From Calendula officinalis (lineage: Eukaryota > Streptophyta > Magnoliopsida > Asterales > Asteraceae), in contig OY970834.1 in the NCBI GenBank assembly GCA_963853835.1, positions 38,533,257 through 38,597,256 on the forward strand: DNA of 64,000 nt. The letters are read 5' to 3'. The notes below the pieces were generated by a model that saw only the letters and a list, made by a program, of their open reading frames with translations, was not told the DNA's origin and ran no database searches. Shown here in pieces: positions 24,423 through 36,211 of the stretch. Made by a program: the position numbers and the translations under genes. How positions within the stretch are numbered: the first letter of the stretch is position 1; the number at the start of each line of letters is the position of its first letter.

Positions 24423-24575
24423 GAGTAAATTGCAAAAATAGTCCATGTGATTTGTTGAAATTGCGTGTTTTTGGTCCAAAAAGTGCAGGCACGGTGCCCA
24501 TGATTTTCACTTTTGATATTTTTTGTTCCGTCGCCAATGACGGTGTTACATATATCTATTAGTGAGAGGGTATTT
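24423..24575. repeat. Single terminal repeat of a long-TIR (MULE-like) element
   Basis: GAGTAAATTGCAAAAATAG... with GTCCA, AAGTGCAGGCACGGTGCCCATG and TATTTTGGTCATT matches the left arm of the element at 33739-34969. No matching opposite arm was found nearby, so it is a truncated copy. Confidence 0.6.
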
Positions 24576-24798
24576 TGGTCATTCCCCCATGTATGTCTTA
24601 TTTTAACTTATGTACCGGTCTTCTTCAACATACACACACTAAAGTACACACACTCAAGAATACAAAAGACTTGTCATACGGCATCTTATCGCGTCTTATT
24701 TTACAACACGACTTACAGAAGCACCATGATCTATTTCGTAACGTACGTGTCGCATCTCGCATCTTGACGTGGCCATGGCACGCCATTTAAAACCTTGG

Positions 24799-25470
24799 AA
24801 TTAAGTGTTAGATTGAAGATTCGTTAAATTGGATCATGGGTCTTTTTTTTTTTTGAACAGCTAGTTAGTAAGTTAGTGGTTCGAGCCTAGACAGTGACAT
24901 CCACAAGGGGCAGTATGCCTTCCCTTGAACCTTCCACCTTTTTTGTCCACGACGGGACTTGAACCCATGACCAATAGGTCATGGGCAACACCTTAAATCC
25001 TCCTTGGCTACCACTAGGCTACAAGCCTTGGGTGGATCATGCGTCTTTACCTGAACTATTTAGTCAAAAGTTAGATTTGAAATAATATAATTTTTATATT
25101 CAGAGTTGGTCAGCTGCTAGTCCAACTTCGGGTACCAAGCCAAAAAGGCAGGATAACAACGCGATTGGAGCAACAAGTGATGAGGAACAATCCGGTCAAT
25201 GTGAACAGAGCAACGATCATGTGGATGTTAAAAAAAAATTAACGGTGACATTTTTTGTCAAGATTTTAATGGAACTATTAAACAAAGTTGGTCAATTTTA
25301 CTGTAATATGATTATTGACCGGTTTATATTAAAATGGGTCAATTCTTGTTGTATAAAAACAGAGGTGTTACACCAACCCAACCCACCCATACTAAATATG
25401 AGCATTACTATCACATTCATCTTCCAAATCAGTTCGATTATATATGCTAAAACAATTTTAGTTCTAGTTT
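24799..25470 (+). pseudogene. Second decayed bZIP fragment
   Basis: Similarity to the bZIP gene begins in intron 1 (24799 against about 4056) and skips exon 2. It resumes in intron 2 and exon 3 (about 25105-25235) with a 27-28 base deletion, then intron 3. Next it jumps over exons 4-6 to the sequence downstream of the stop (ACAGAGGTGTTA, 25360 against 5571). No bZIP domain remains. A SINE sits inside it. The order bZIP piece then LACTB copy C repeats the order bZIP then LACTB copy D, so this marks a duplicated block. Confidence 0.85.
24846..25033 (-). mobile_element. tRNA-derived SINE, minus orientation
   Basis: Poly-T at the left, then on the minus strand an A-box-like TTGTAGCCTAGTGG and a B-box GGGTTCAAGTCCCG. 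Flanked by near-identical direct repeats TGGATCATGGGTCTTT and TGGATCATGCGTCTTT. Confidence 0.85.
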
Positions 25471-25543
25471 TATGAAAAGTTGCATGTATATATATATTAT
25501 AATAATGGTTTTACCTCACACACCACTTAATTACATATAAAGG

Positions 25544-25670
25544 AGTAGAAAAAAAGCCTTTCTAATAAGCTTTTAAAAAAGCTTGTTATTCCAATGGTAA
25601 AAAGTCATTGAAAGACTTATTGTAATAGTTATAAGCTTTTGAAAAAGCTCTCATTGGAGATGCTCTTATA
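25544..25670. repeat. Small MITE-like insertion downstream of LACTB copy C
   Basis: About 125 bases present here but absent from the otherwise similar stretch downstream of copy D (near 5750). It contains inverted AAGCTTTT/AAAAGCT segments and ends GGAGATGCTCT. Exact ends are unclear. Confidence 0.5.
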
Positions 25671-25682
25671 ATTAAATCGTGT

Positions 25683-28054
25683 CTAATTGATCACTGGTTT
25701 CTCGATTGATCCCGCATATTCTTCTGGTACAGGAAGATCAAGCTCCGAGCAAACAAAACGGATTATTTCCCCAGTCAAAGCCCCCGTATCTAACTTGTTT
25801 AGGGTCACACCAATCGCAAACCCGTTGTTTATATCACCATATCCATTAGACCCACCAAAACCCGCGTGACCAAACCCGAAAACAGAACCATCAGTAGTCT
25901 TAACCCTTCGAAACCCGAGGCCAAACATCCCACCCGGAAAAATTAAATCCTTATAATCTCCATTTCCCAAGAACGCGTCGTGAATTTTCTGTTTAGGGTT
26001 TGTAAATATTTTAGTGTCGGTTACATGAGTTTTCTTGGATGGGGATGTGGGGTTGTGAGGGTGGCTTCCGAGTGGCGGGAGGGAGGAGGAATGGCGGGGA
26101 GGGACCACACCGCCGTCCACCAGGGCGGCATAGTAGCGGGCCAATGCACGGGCTGAGAAGTGTCCGTTGGCGGCAGGTATTATGGCGCGGCGGTTATTGA
26201 GGGTGTTGGCTGATGTAACCACACCGGAAAGTATGTCGGTCGAGAATTTGGTAGCCAACATGGGAGTGTTTTCGAATATATACGCGAACTTACTGAGTTC
26301 GTTTTCATCTAACATAACAGTCGCTAGACGAGATTCCACACCTAAAATGAATGTGAAAAATAAAAATCTTAATTACTGGACTAGTTATAAGTGTAAAAAT
26401 TATAATAATAAGGTTTGAATATTATTCTACTAAAGTTCACAAAATCATTGTAGTTTCAATATCGTTCTACTATTGTAAAATTTTTAAAACTTGGTAAAAC
26501 TGAGTCTTATAGATCCAACAAGTTCATACCTTAAAGTTCTGTGATAAAGAAGTTAATGAATGCAAAAAATAACTTTATTAATGTGGAAGTGAATTTTGGG
26601 GTAATCATACCGGGAGGAATCCCTATATAAAATTCTCCTTCAACATTAAGTGGGCGAACAAAAGCTTCCTCAAGAACCTCTTGAAACTTCTTCCCTGATG
26701 CATACTGCACATTCAAGAACGTACACATCAATAAAACACAAAAAATGTCAACCTTGTATTGATTTATTCCAACTCCTTTGAGGTCAATTTTCGAGCTCGA
26801 GACAAATAAGGAGCAAAACTCGAGCTTAATTATAATCACTAGATTTGAATTTTATCAAGCTTTCAGTTCTTGATCCCTATATCTAATATGTAAGTGTGCT
26901 ATAGAATTGATCATTATTATTTCTTGATCCCTATCTAAATTTTTTTCTTTTTATATATGATTGGATATTATATTAAAAAATAAAGAGATATAAGAGAAAG
27001 TACCTCAATGATTCCACCACATAGCCAACCGTATGATAGAGAATGATAGAACATTTCACGACCAGGTTCAGTCTCAGGTGCAACCATAGCAATGCGTTTC
27101 AGACACTCGTCCCAATTACATATTAATGTATGATCATTTTCTAAAGCGTCTGCAAGAGCACTGTGTAGACCGGCAGTATGATTAAGTATTTGATTAACCT
27201 GCAAGAGAAAAGAAAACATTATACAAAAATTATTATCCTTGATCTCCTTTCCACCTTTAATATCGACTAATAATAGTCACCAATGTTTATTCTATTAAAT
27301 CAAAGGGTAACCCACCGACCCGATCCGACCAGGGAATATTGTGGAGGATGTAAAATTAGTTGAAAAAAATATGATTATAACAAAATAGATAATTAAATAT
27401 CAGCATTTGTTTAGTTAAGAGTTAAAGATTGATTATTAGCAATTTCAAAGCGCAAACCCAAAGACTCTTTACAAGAACCCAAAATAAAAGAATTGGGATG
27501 GGGAAAACCTTTATTTGATCTTTTCCGTTTGTACCGAACTCTGGCCACATGTTTGCAACATTTTCATCAAGCTTGAGTTTCCTGCATATTATTATTAGTC
27601 ATTATTTCTGTATATGACATAAGATCGAGTAATCTAGTTTATCTAAATGTATTAAACACCCCAATTAACTATAAATATGTAAAAAAATACCCTTTATCAG
27701 CAAGCCAATGCACCATTCCTGCCGTGATACCCTTTGTTGTAGAGAAAACCGGAAACAAACTATCATTCTGTACCGGAAGAGAATCATCTTTTCCCAACAC
27801 CCCTGCTGCAGTATCAATGATCACTTTCCGATCTTTGTACGCACAAACCTAACAAATTAACACAATATCGAGCCTTTGTGTAACATAGAATTCACAAAAT
27901 GAATAGGTGGACTAAAATAATTAAGGGAAATGCGTACCTGGATTCCAAGAATTCTATCGGCATTTCCTAATTCAACCAAAAAATTCCTCAGTTTTGCCTC
28001 CACGTCAGAATGAACTGGACTATCGTGTAACCATGATGTTGATTCGTTATTCAT
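25683..28054 (-). CDS. LACTB-like serine hydrolase, copy C (beta-lactamase-like domain only)
   Basis: Six exons (27938-28054, 27691-27848, 27509-27581, 27004-27198, 26611-26704, 25683-26341; 1296 coding bases) give 431 aa with no internal stop. The fold is the class C beta-lactamase/penicillin-binding type (Pfam Beta-lactamase). The nucleophile motif SxxK is STTK (Ser75-Lys78) and the third motif HxG is HAG (371-373). The second motif, YLS in the parent, reads SLS here: the expected catalytic Tyr is Ser169 (bases 27040-27042). This may change or abolish hydrolysis. It corresponds to residues from about 453 of the ABC1-LACTB parent and lacks the kinase. The start ATG is just after a retained splice acceptor, so transcription must begin at a non-coding upstream exon or intron. 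No transit peptide is evident. Confidence 0.88.
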
Positions 28055-28223
28055 ATTTGCTGAAGCAAAAGTATGAGAATAACCTTTTTCTGAACCAGAA
28101 GCTTTATTTACTATCTCGAGGAAAATTAGTTAAATATATAGCCCCCAAACTTGACTGTTCTGTAATTTATTTATTATGTGGCTACAAGTATTTTGGCAAC
28201 ATCTGAAATGGAGTTAATTATTA

Positions 28224-29752
28224 CTCCCTCCATCCCTTAATAAAGTTCTCATTTGTGTTGGGCACAATATTTTAGGAGATAGTTAGTGGTGGGGTATTTT
28301 GTATTACTTTTGATTAAAATATAAGGTTTGATTGAAGAGAGAAAGTGTTTTAAGAGATAGTTGGTGGTGAAAGTATTGGTAAGAGTAAATTACAGTTTTT
28401 ATCCCTGTGGTTTACCCGATTCTGCGTTTTTGTCCCTATACTTTTTTTTTCTTTTTTTTTTGTTCCTGAGGTATGCAAAATTCCGTTTTTTTGTCCTTCC
28501 GTCCACCTTCCGTTTCTTTTTGGCCGTTAAACCCCTCACGTGCTGAAAACGTGAGGGCATTTTGGTCCTTTTTTCATTTTCTATTTTATTTTTACTTTTT
28601 TTCTTTCTCCTCTTCTTCTTTGTTTTACCTAAGAATATTTCTCTTCTTCACTCACGTGCTGCAATTCAGATCTGGAAGATGAATGGTGAACCATAAATCA
28701 TCTCACATAAACCAATCCAAGAATCATCATCATAATATGAAGAAGATGAAAAATAAGAATCAGATTCTGAATTTGATGAGGAAACCCCTCAACTTGTGAA
28801 ACCCACCTTGAAAACCTCAAAATTCAGATCTAAGAAACACGCCACAGTTTCGCGATCGGAAGCATCTTCCTTCAGTTCCTCCATTACGACGTCGTCCGCC
28901 TCGCTGGAATCCAGCCACCACAACCGGAAACCAAAATCAAACGGAGTTACAACACCGACTAGCGATCTGGGAAACCTCAAGTTTTCTTCTCCGATCTGGG
29001 TTTTCATAATGCGATTTACAGATTTACAGATCTGTTTTTTGATGATACTGCAGCTATATTGTATGAATCCTTCGTGAATCACCCTGCGGTTTCTAATGAA
29101 TCCTTCGTCAACAATCCCCAAATCTGAGATCTAGGTTTTCTGTCAATCGATATTATTTTTAGGGTTTTGTGTGAATCGATTAAAGGTGGAAACGAGCAAA
29201 GGAGATTGTGGTGAGACAGATCCGGCGGCACCATTACCACCGCCAGAGGAGTTGACCGGAGCATTGTTCTTGAAGAAAGTTACTAAGTAAAATAATTGAT
29301 TCCAAATGATCTGATTTTGATTTGAATCTCTTTTTGTGTGTTCTTGGTGTTTTAAGAATTTCAATTGCTTAAGAACTGTTGCTGCTGTATAATGATGAAG
29401 ATTGTGAGAGGAGAGAGGGGTACAACTTTTGAAAGCATGGAGTACAAGTAGATTGAGTAAAAAGACGAAAATACCCTCACATGTTTGGCATGTGCGGTAA
29501 GTTAACGGCAGAAAATGGACGGAAGGACAAAAAAACGAAATTTTGCATACCCCAGGGACAAAAAAAAAAGAAAAAAAAAGTATAGGGACAAAAACGCAGA
29601 ATCGGGCAAACCACAGGGACAAAAACTGTAATTTACTCTATTGGTAATAATATTATTATATTAAGTGGGCCCCTTATGTTTGAGAAATGGGAACTTTATT
29701 TAGGGACAAAATTTGAAGGCAAAATGGGAACTTTATTTAGGGACGGAGGGAG
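28224..29752. repeat. Stowaway-type MITE split by a MULE
   Basis: CTCCCTCCATCCCT at the left and AGGGACGGAGGGAG at the right, flanked by TA (28222-28223, 29753-29754). Without the nested element and one target duplication it is about 264 bp, the size of its relative at 8045-8309. Confidence 0.88.
28383..29638. mobile_element. Long-TIR MULE-like element 1 (nested, possible gene cargo)
   Basis: Terminal inverted repeats of more than 130 bp start GAGTAAATTACAG and end CTGTAATTTACTC. A perfect 9-bp duplication TATTGGTAA flanks it (28374-28382, 29639-29647), the Mutator-superfamily size. The interior has a non-repetitive coding-looking segment (about 28745-28990, plus strand: EESDSEFDEETPQLVK-like with one stop, then a Ser-rich basic stretch). 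This could be a captured host gene piece (Pack-MULE style). No transposase is present. Confidence 0.85.
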
Positions 29753-29813
29753 TATAACATCTTCACTGTTAGGACCGTTGACAAAGTTTCGATCTAAAAC
29801 CAATTGGTAACAA

Positions 29814-30050
29814 AGAGATGTTTTCAGACCTTTCCCAACATTTTAGTTTTTTATAAATCAACATCACATCAGGTAATATAATCCAAGTGACACATTACAC
29901 AATTATGTCATTCGGTTAACAGAGAGATGTTTTCAGACCTTTCCCAACATTTTAGTTTTTTATAAATCAATGTCACATCAGGTAATATAATCCAAGTGAC
30001 ACATTACACAATTATGTCATTCAGTTAATATTTTATAAGATTTCAATTTA
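29814..30050. repeat. Tandem duplication, about 119-bp period
   Basis: Two copies of AGAGATGTTTTCAGACCTTT...TTATGTCATTC, starting at 29814 and 29933, with a few differences. Confidence 0.85.
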
Positions 30051-30157
30051 GCAACGACAACTGACGATCAATCGAAGGCATTTAGTTATTCCATTCCTGA
30101 ATTTAGGAAATGAGTTTGCAATCAAAATTTGGCAACATCTAGAATGTTAATGAATTA

Positions 30158-30414
30158 CTCCCCCGTCCCACAAAAAAATTAGTTCTCTTGGGCACGAGTA
30201 TTTAGGAGATAGTAAATGGTGGGGTCATTTGTAATATTTTTATTTAAAATATAAGGTTATTTGGACAGTGAAAATATTTTTAGGAGATAGTTTGTAGTAT
30301 GATCCATGATAATTGGAGTATTTTATTAGGTGTGTCATCAAATTTAAGAAATGTTAACTTTTTTATGGCACAAAATTTAAAGAATAAATGAGAAATTTTT
30401 TTGAAACGGAGGAG
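30158..30414. repeat. Stowaway-type MITE
   Basis: Starts CTCCCCCGTCCCAC and ends AAACGGAGGAG, flanked by TA. The interior resembles the other CTCCCTCC-type elements in the window. Confidence 0.75.
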
Positions 30415-30892
30415 TATTACTTATTCCTAACTCACCATTAATGAATATTTAACAAACTATTAGATCGTTGATCAAGTGCAAAGATTTCTCTTTCTCAAGT
30501 TTTTCTAATAACTTTTTGTAATAGTACATTGAACCTTAATCTCAAATGCACGTAAATTAACTGATTTTATTAACTCTTTTTTTTACAAGGTTACACACTT
30601 CGGAGAATTGTAGTCATCGGGTTGATCAAGTGGTTGATCTACCTCGGGAAAGAAATTTATCAAATACAAATCACGAGGTGCATCTTATCTTGAAGGATAA
30701 CATAACACGTAGTTCAACACATACGTTTCTGAATCCGTTTTCTATAGTTTTATATTCTATTCATTTGTTAATATGTTATATATTTGGTCAAAGTCAAACA
30801 TTTTGAAAAGTGGCTGCTAAGTTCAAAATCATTTACGTTCGTTTTTTTTTTAGATTCAGTTTTTATCTCTTATACAGACATTAAATTACCAA

Positions 30893-31020
30893 CACCCAAG
30901 GCTTATAGCCTAATGGTAAAGGTGTAATGTGTAAGGTGGTTCTCGACCTGTAGTTCATGTGTTCAAATCCCGTCGTGGAAAGATAGAATAGATTATATGC
31001 CGTTCAAAAAATAATAATAA
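30893..31020 (+). mobile_element. tRNA-derived SINE
   Basis: A-box-like TATAGCCTAATGGTAAAGG and B-box TGTTCAAATCCCG, ending GCCGTTCAAAAAATAATAATAA. AAATTACCAA on the left and AATTTACCAA on the right suggest a target duplication. Confidence 0.75.
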
Positions 31021-31133
31021 ATAAATAAATTTACCAAAGAGACTTGTGGTTTAATGATATATGAGTGCTCTATTACTCTAGAGGTTGTGAGTTAAAGTTA
31101 ATTTCGTATGAGAGATTTGTGAAGTATTATTTA

Positions 31134-32232
31134 GGGTAAATTACAGTTTTTGTCCCTGACCTTTTCCCGATTCGGGGTTTTTGTTCCTAAACTTTTTTCT
31201 TCCGTTTTTTTGTCCTTTATGTTTTTCAAATTCTGCATATTTGTCCTTCCGTCTATTTTTGGCTGTTAACTGACGAAAAATGCAAGGCATATGAGGGCAT
31301 TTTGGTCCTTTTCACCATTCTTCATCTTCTTCATTGTTCATCAAATCTGAAACAAGTTAATAACCCAAAACATCAAGTTATAACCCAAAACATCAAATCT
31401 GGTTAGCATTCCCTTCATACCATCTTCACCATCTACATCACTGTTGCACCGCCATCTTCATCATCTTCATCATTGTTGCACCGCCATCATCATCACTGTT
31501 GCAGGTTAGAGTTTTTAGATCTCGACCACCATCTTCATCACTGTTGCACCGCCATCTTCACCATCTTCATCATTGTTGCACCGCCATCATCATCATCACT
31601 GTTGCAGGTTAGGGTTTTTAGATCTCGACCACCATCTTCTCCACCAGAAAAACGATTTGCAGATTCTGATTCATAAAGATTTGCAAGATCTAAAAACGAT
31701 TTAAAAACCCTTTTTTAAATCGTAATCAGAATCGTTTTACGATTTGCAAATCGTAAATTACAGTTTTGCAAATCGTTTTTCTCCACCAGTAAACTTTTTT
31801 TGCAAGTTTAGGGTTTCTAGATTCTGATTTGGTCTTCTAGATTCCGATTTAGGGTTTATGTTTTGCAGAAATCGAACACAAAATCATCTTGTTGAACGAA
31901 AAAGGGGTTTGATTTGTTGAATGAAAAAGGGGTTTAATTTGTTGAAGAGGGTTGGTAATGAAGGTGTTCTTGATGTTGTTGAAGGAGAGAGGAAGATGAA
32001 CATAAAGTACAATTTTTGAAGCATAAGGTACAAGTAGTTTGCTTAGAAAGAGTTAAATTAGGGGTAATTTGGGGAATTGACAAAAAAAATCGTCAGTTAA
32101 CGGTAAAAAATAGACGGAAGGACAAATATGCAGAATTTGAAAAACATAAAGGACAAAAAAATAGAAGAAAAAAGTTTAGGGACAAAAACCCCGAATCTAG
32201 AAAAGGTCAGGGACAAAAACTGTAATTTACCC
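31134..32232. mobile_element. Long-TIR MULE-like element 2
   Basis: Ends GGGTAAATTACAG and CTGTAATTTACCC with extended inverted similarity. A perfect 9-bp duplication TATTATTTA flanks it (31125-31133, 32233-32241). The interior contains a tandem duplication of about 110 bases rich in CACCGCCATCTTCATC (31425-31640). No transposase is present. Confidence 0.88.
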
Positions 32233-32241
32233 TATTATTTA

Positions 32242-33738
32242 TTAGGTTGTATAGGTAGATGGAGAATTGGCCGTTTCAAATGGAAAGATTATTTATAAGG
32301 GCATCTCCTAGAATACACATTTATATAGAATTATATATATTCAATATAATGTCACATTATCAACCTATAAACTTCTCTACTATCAATAAATATATTAGAC
32401 TTTTATAAAAGAAATATGCATTAAAATATGAAAATATTCTAGATGAGACCTTATCGTGTCATGTAATTTGCAAATTTGATGCAAAAGATGGATAGTCTAT
32501 AAAGTTAATTTAATAATTTCAATAACGTAACTTAAATATTGGGCTAAAAGGTGATAAATTGAAAGCATTCTTGGCCTCGATACAAACATTGATGTTGAGT
32601 ATTTGGAAACACGAAATGGCAAAACATTCGGGTCCTCAAAAAGTGGAAGAGATGCACTTATATTTAGTGAAATCCATAATAATTCTTATTTTTGGATAAA
32701 AAACAGGGAGAAATCTAGCAATTTAAATAACCGTTGGTCGGAAATGTGTAATAGTCATATGTCGTGTTTTTATTTTTTCCTTTTCTAATGGGTCCTACTA
32801 TTTGGACACCCCTCACTACCAAATAAACACCCCAATTAAAGTCAAAACTTGAAAATTAGAATCACAAACAATTAATTAAATTTTTATTAATGAAGCCGTT
32901 AAAAAAGAAGATATCTGCTTAGTCTTCTTGTAAATTATTAATTATCCAAAAATGAAATAAAAATATTTTCCATCCCCTGTAAAAAGGTTGAATCGTCGGT
33001 AGTTGGTTTCTCAACTATTATTAAGTGTTGACTGTAAAATTGTTTTTCAAGAAAGGCATTATTGGTCAAAAGATAAGGCATTAACTAACGTGTCTAATGG
33101 TAGGTTTCTTTTGCCTTTTTTTTCCTTTTAAATTATTAGAGCACACTACGAATGATCTAAAAAGAAATTCGCTGATTGCAAACGCTGTGTGGGTAGATAT
33201 TACTGAATTAACTAACATGTCTAATGGTAGGTTTTTTTTTGCCTTTTTTCCTTTTAAATCATTAGAGCACGATACGATGATGAATACCCTATGTACGTGG
33301 TTATATTTTGCAGCGAGTAAAACTTGTTCGGTTACACATTTTTCCTGACAATTGTAGGGTACTGACGCAACAAGTCAGTAACAAGATGAAGAAGATGATG
33401 GCGGACAGTCCGAGATTGGTAGTAAGTATGTCTTAATGGAAGTAAAAAATAATTAGTTTAACATTTGACATTCAATTGACTAATAAACAAAAAAAAAATG
33501 GTTAGTCTTTTGACATTCAAAACATTTATTTGCTCTTAGCGAAAAATAAATAAAATTATTGACATAGTTAACTATTTTAGCTACAATATAGTTAGACTTG
33601 TGACAACGAGAGCTCGTTTATTAAAAATAACTTTATGGTTGAATTGTATATCATTTTTCTGGAAAAATTGTGTTGAAAATAAAAATTCACCAACTTTAAA
33701 CTCATGTAATTATATGTATATTTGCTATATATAATTAA
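32242..33738. repeat. Intergenic with a direct duplication
   Basis: No gene recognised. GTGTCTAATGGTAGGTTT...TTAGAGCAC occurs at about 33088-33150 and again at 33217-33270. The stretch near 32985-33025 (AATCGTCGGTAGTTGGTTTCTC) resembles 23780-23812 and may be a boundary of the duplicated bZIP-LACTB block. Confidence 0.5.
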
Positions 33739-34969
33739 GAGTTAATTGCAAGAATGGTCCTTGTTGTTTGATCAAATTGCACGTTTGGTCCTTATGGTTC
33801 ATTAAGTGCAGGCGCGGTACTCATGGTTTGCATTTTTGTGCACTCGTGGTCCCTCCGCGCTAACAGCGTTAACTCAACTCCGTTAGCTGGGGGTAACTTG
33901 GTCATTTTGCACGTGTGGCCCCACTATATCATCTTCTTCCCTGTAACAAGACCCAAATCATTTAACAAAACCTTAATTTCATTTTTTCATCATAATTCAT
34001 GCATAATCAAATAATCACCTTTCTGAATTTACTTCGTTTTTCATCATAACTCATCTTCTTCCTTGTAATAAGTCATTTTATCTGTTTTTTTTAATTCCAA
34101 TTGCAAATTCACAAAACATATTCCCATTGATGGTGGCAGATTCCCCAACCTCTTCCTCTTCACCCGCCGGCCACCACCTCCTCGCCTCCCACCTGCTGGC
34201 ACCGGAAATCCTCACCGGAATTCTGAGGCAGCAGCAACTTTAAGATCGGAAAGCAACCGTAATTCTCACCCAAAAAAGAGGAAAAATCGTATACATCAAG
34301 AGGGTGAATCGATTTTGAACCGTATGGTTTCTAATTTGGTCATGTTTCGAATCAATGATGGCATCAGACTTGTGAATCGGTTCTTGCTCAATTCGAGTGT
34401 TGTCAAGTTTACTTGTGTTCTTCGTCTCTACAGAAAATCAAATCGGGAAAAACAACACCCGTTTATGGCGGATCTAGGGTTTTGAATAACAACACTTCCC
34501 GATTTGAAGCAAGTGTTTAATTGTTGAAGATTTCAAAACCCAGATCTAGAAAAACCCCAGATCCGGCGAGAACCTTAGCTCTACGTCTTTTTTTGGTTGA
34601 AGTTTGATCTTTTCACCACTTTGGGAGTTTTGGGGATCTTCTTAATGTTTGTGGGACATAGCACTCTTTCCCACCTTACTTCAGCATCAGTCAAGATTAA
34701 ATCCGCTTGATATTCATGGTGGCGGTGGTTGAAGTCTTGCAGATTATTGAATTAAAAAATATAAAAGAATAAATTAATTATTAAATGTTTGAGTGGATCC
34801 AAAATGACCAAAATACCCCCATCTAACGGAAGAGATTTAACAGCGTTAGGGCGGAGGGACCACGAGTGTACAAAAATGCAAACCATGGGTACCGTGCCTG
34901 CACTTAATGAACTACATGGACCAAACGTCAATTTGGCCAAACCACAAGGACCATTATTACAGTTAACTC
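33739..34969. mobile_element. Long-TIR MULE-like element 3
   Basis: Ends GAGTTAATTGCAAG and its counterpart TTACAGTTAACTC, with inverted arms sharing GTGCAGGC-CGGTAC-CATGGTTTGCATTTTTGT over about 180 bases. A perfect 9-bp duplication TATAATTAA flanks it (33730-33738, 34970-34978). The interior (34130-34480) has a more GC-rich segment that might be host-derived; I cannot name it. Confidence 0.88.
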
Positions 34970-35485
34970 TATAATTAATGTTTGATAATTTTGTGTTCAC
35001 TTTTGAGAAAACTATGCAACGATTTAAAGAACATCCAATAGAGTTGTGGTGAATGAGATATCGACTCTTAAAGTGGAGTGTTTAGAACAAAAAATCAAAC
35101 AAATTAAATGAATTAGAAATTTCCTCACATTGATAGATGAACAATCCAAATGAGGTTTATAAGTAAAAAAATAAGAAGGAAGTCAAACTCCTTCTCCTTC
35201 GTTGGGTTTTTTTTCTTTGGGGTGAAATTTGTTGTACCAATGCTTGTCAAAACTCGAACTTTTGAATGCATGACTTCAGGTCTCGTACAATTAGCCACCT
35301 ACTTCCTGATCAGATGGTGGGTGTGCTGAAAATTCAGACTTCTTATTTGAGAAAGTCGGTGTGCTGAGAATTAAGACTTCATCTTTGAGAAAAAATGCAT
35401 TATATATAATAAAGCTACAGATAAAGATGAACATATATCGTGATTTGCGACGGGTTTGCAAATATATATAATATATTATATTTAT

Positions 35486-35612
35486 GTCAAAGGGCCTTTG
35501 ACCAAAACACGCCAAAATGCAAAAGTTGGGTCCTACGCCTGCACTTACTTAAGTATGGTGACCAAACATGCAATTTGGCCAAATCATAAAACATTTTTGC
35601 AATTAACTCTTC
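35486..35612. repeat. Truncated MULE-like terminal arm
   Basis: GACCAAAACACGCCAAAATGC...GCCTGCACTTA...CAATTTGGCCAAA...TTGCAATTAACTC matches the right arm of the element at 33739-34969, alone. The rest of 34980-36200 is AT-rich with no gene recognised. Confidence 0.6.
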
Positions 35613-36211
35613 ATTTTATATGTATTTATGCTAATAGAGGAGACAATTGTTAAATGATAATATGAATAAAAGTTTCAGATTACAGAAAACGTTTGGCTTG
35701 TTAAGGATTAAAATATTTATGATAAGTATTACAAAGTTAGTTTAAACATCACACTACTCAATATGAACAAACAAAGCTAAAATATCACATTTCCTATGCG
35801 GTGATCAATTGTTCAAATTGAAGTAGGAAGTTTAGTATGTGTCTGACAAATATCATACTGAATCTTGATGGCAATTATAAATTAAAGATGGAAGAATCAA
35901 TCTTTCTAAAGATCTTAAGAAGTTGAAGAGATAGAGAATGATACAAGTTAGCAAAGAAACTAAAAGTTATGTGATGCACTAATTACTCTGATAATATAGA
36001 ACAAACAAAGTGGACCGCAATAACATAAATAACAAGCGGATTAGTGAAAAATATATATAGCTTAATTTATATGTTAGAAATACAATAGATCAATAGTTCC
36101 TTAAACAACTTCAATTCAATTTTTCTGCAAAGTTGCATAAATCATAAAGTTTTACATAAAATATATTTAGATTATATATATATAAACAGGTTTAGATCAA
36201 ACACCCTCTAA

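Noticed and set aside
29143..29622. 159-codon minus-strand open frame
   Set aside because: Much of it is the terminal inverted repeat of the MULE-like element; the rest shows no recognisable domain.
34752..35000. Overlapping open frames on both strands
   Set aside because: They are translations of the inverted terminal repeat of the MULE-like element at 33739-34969.
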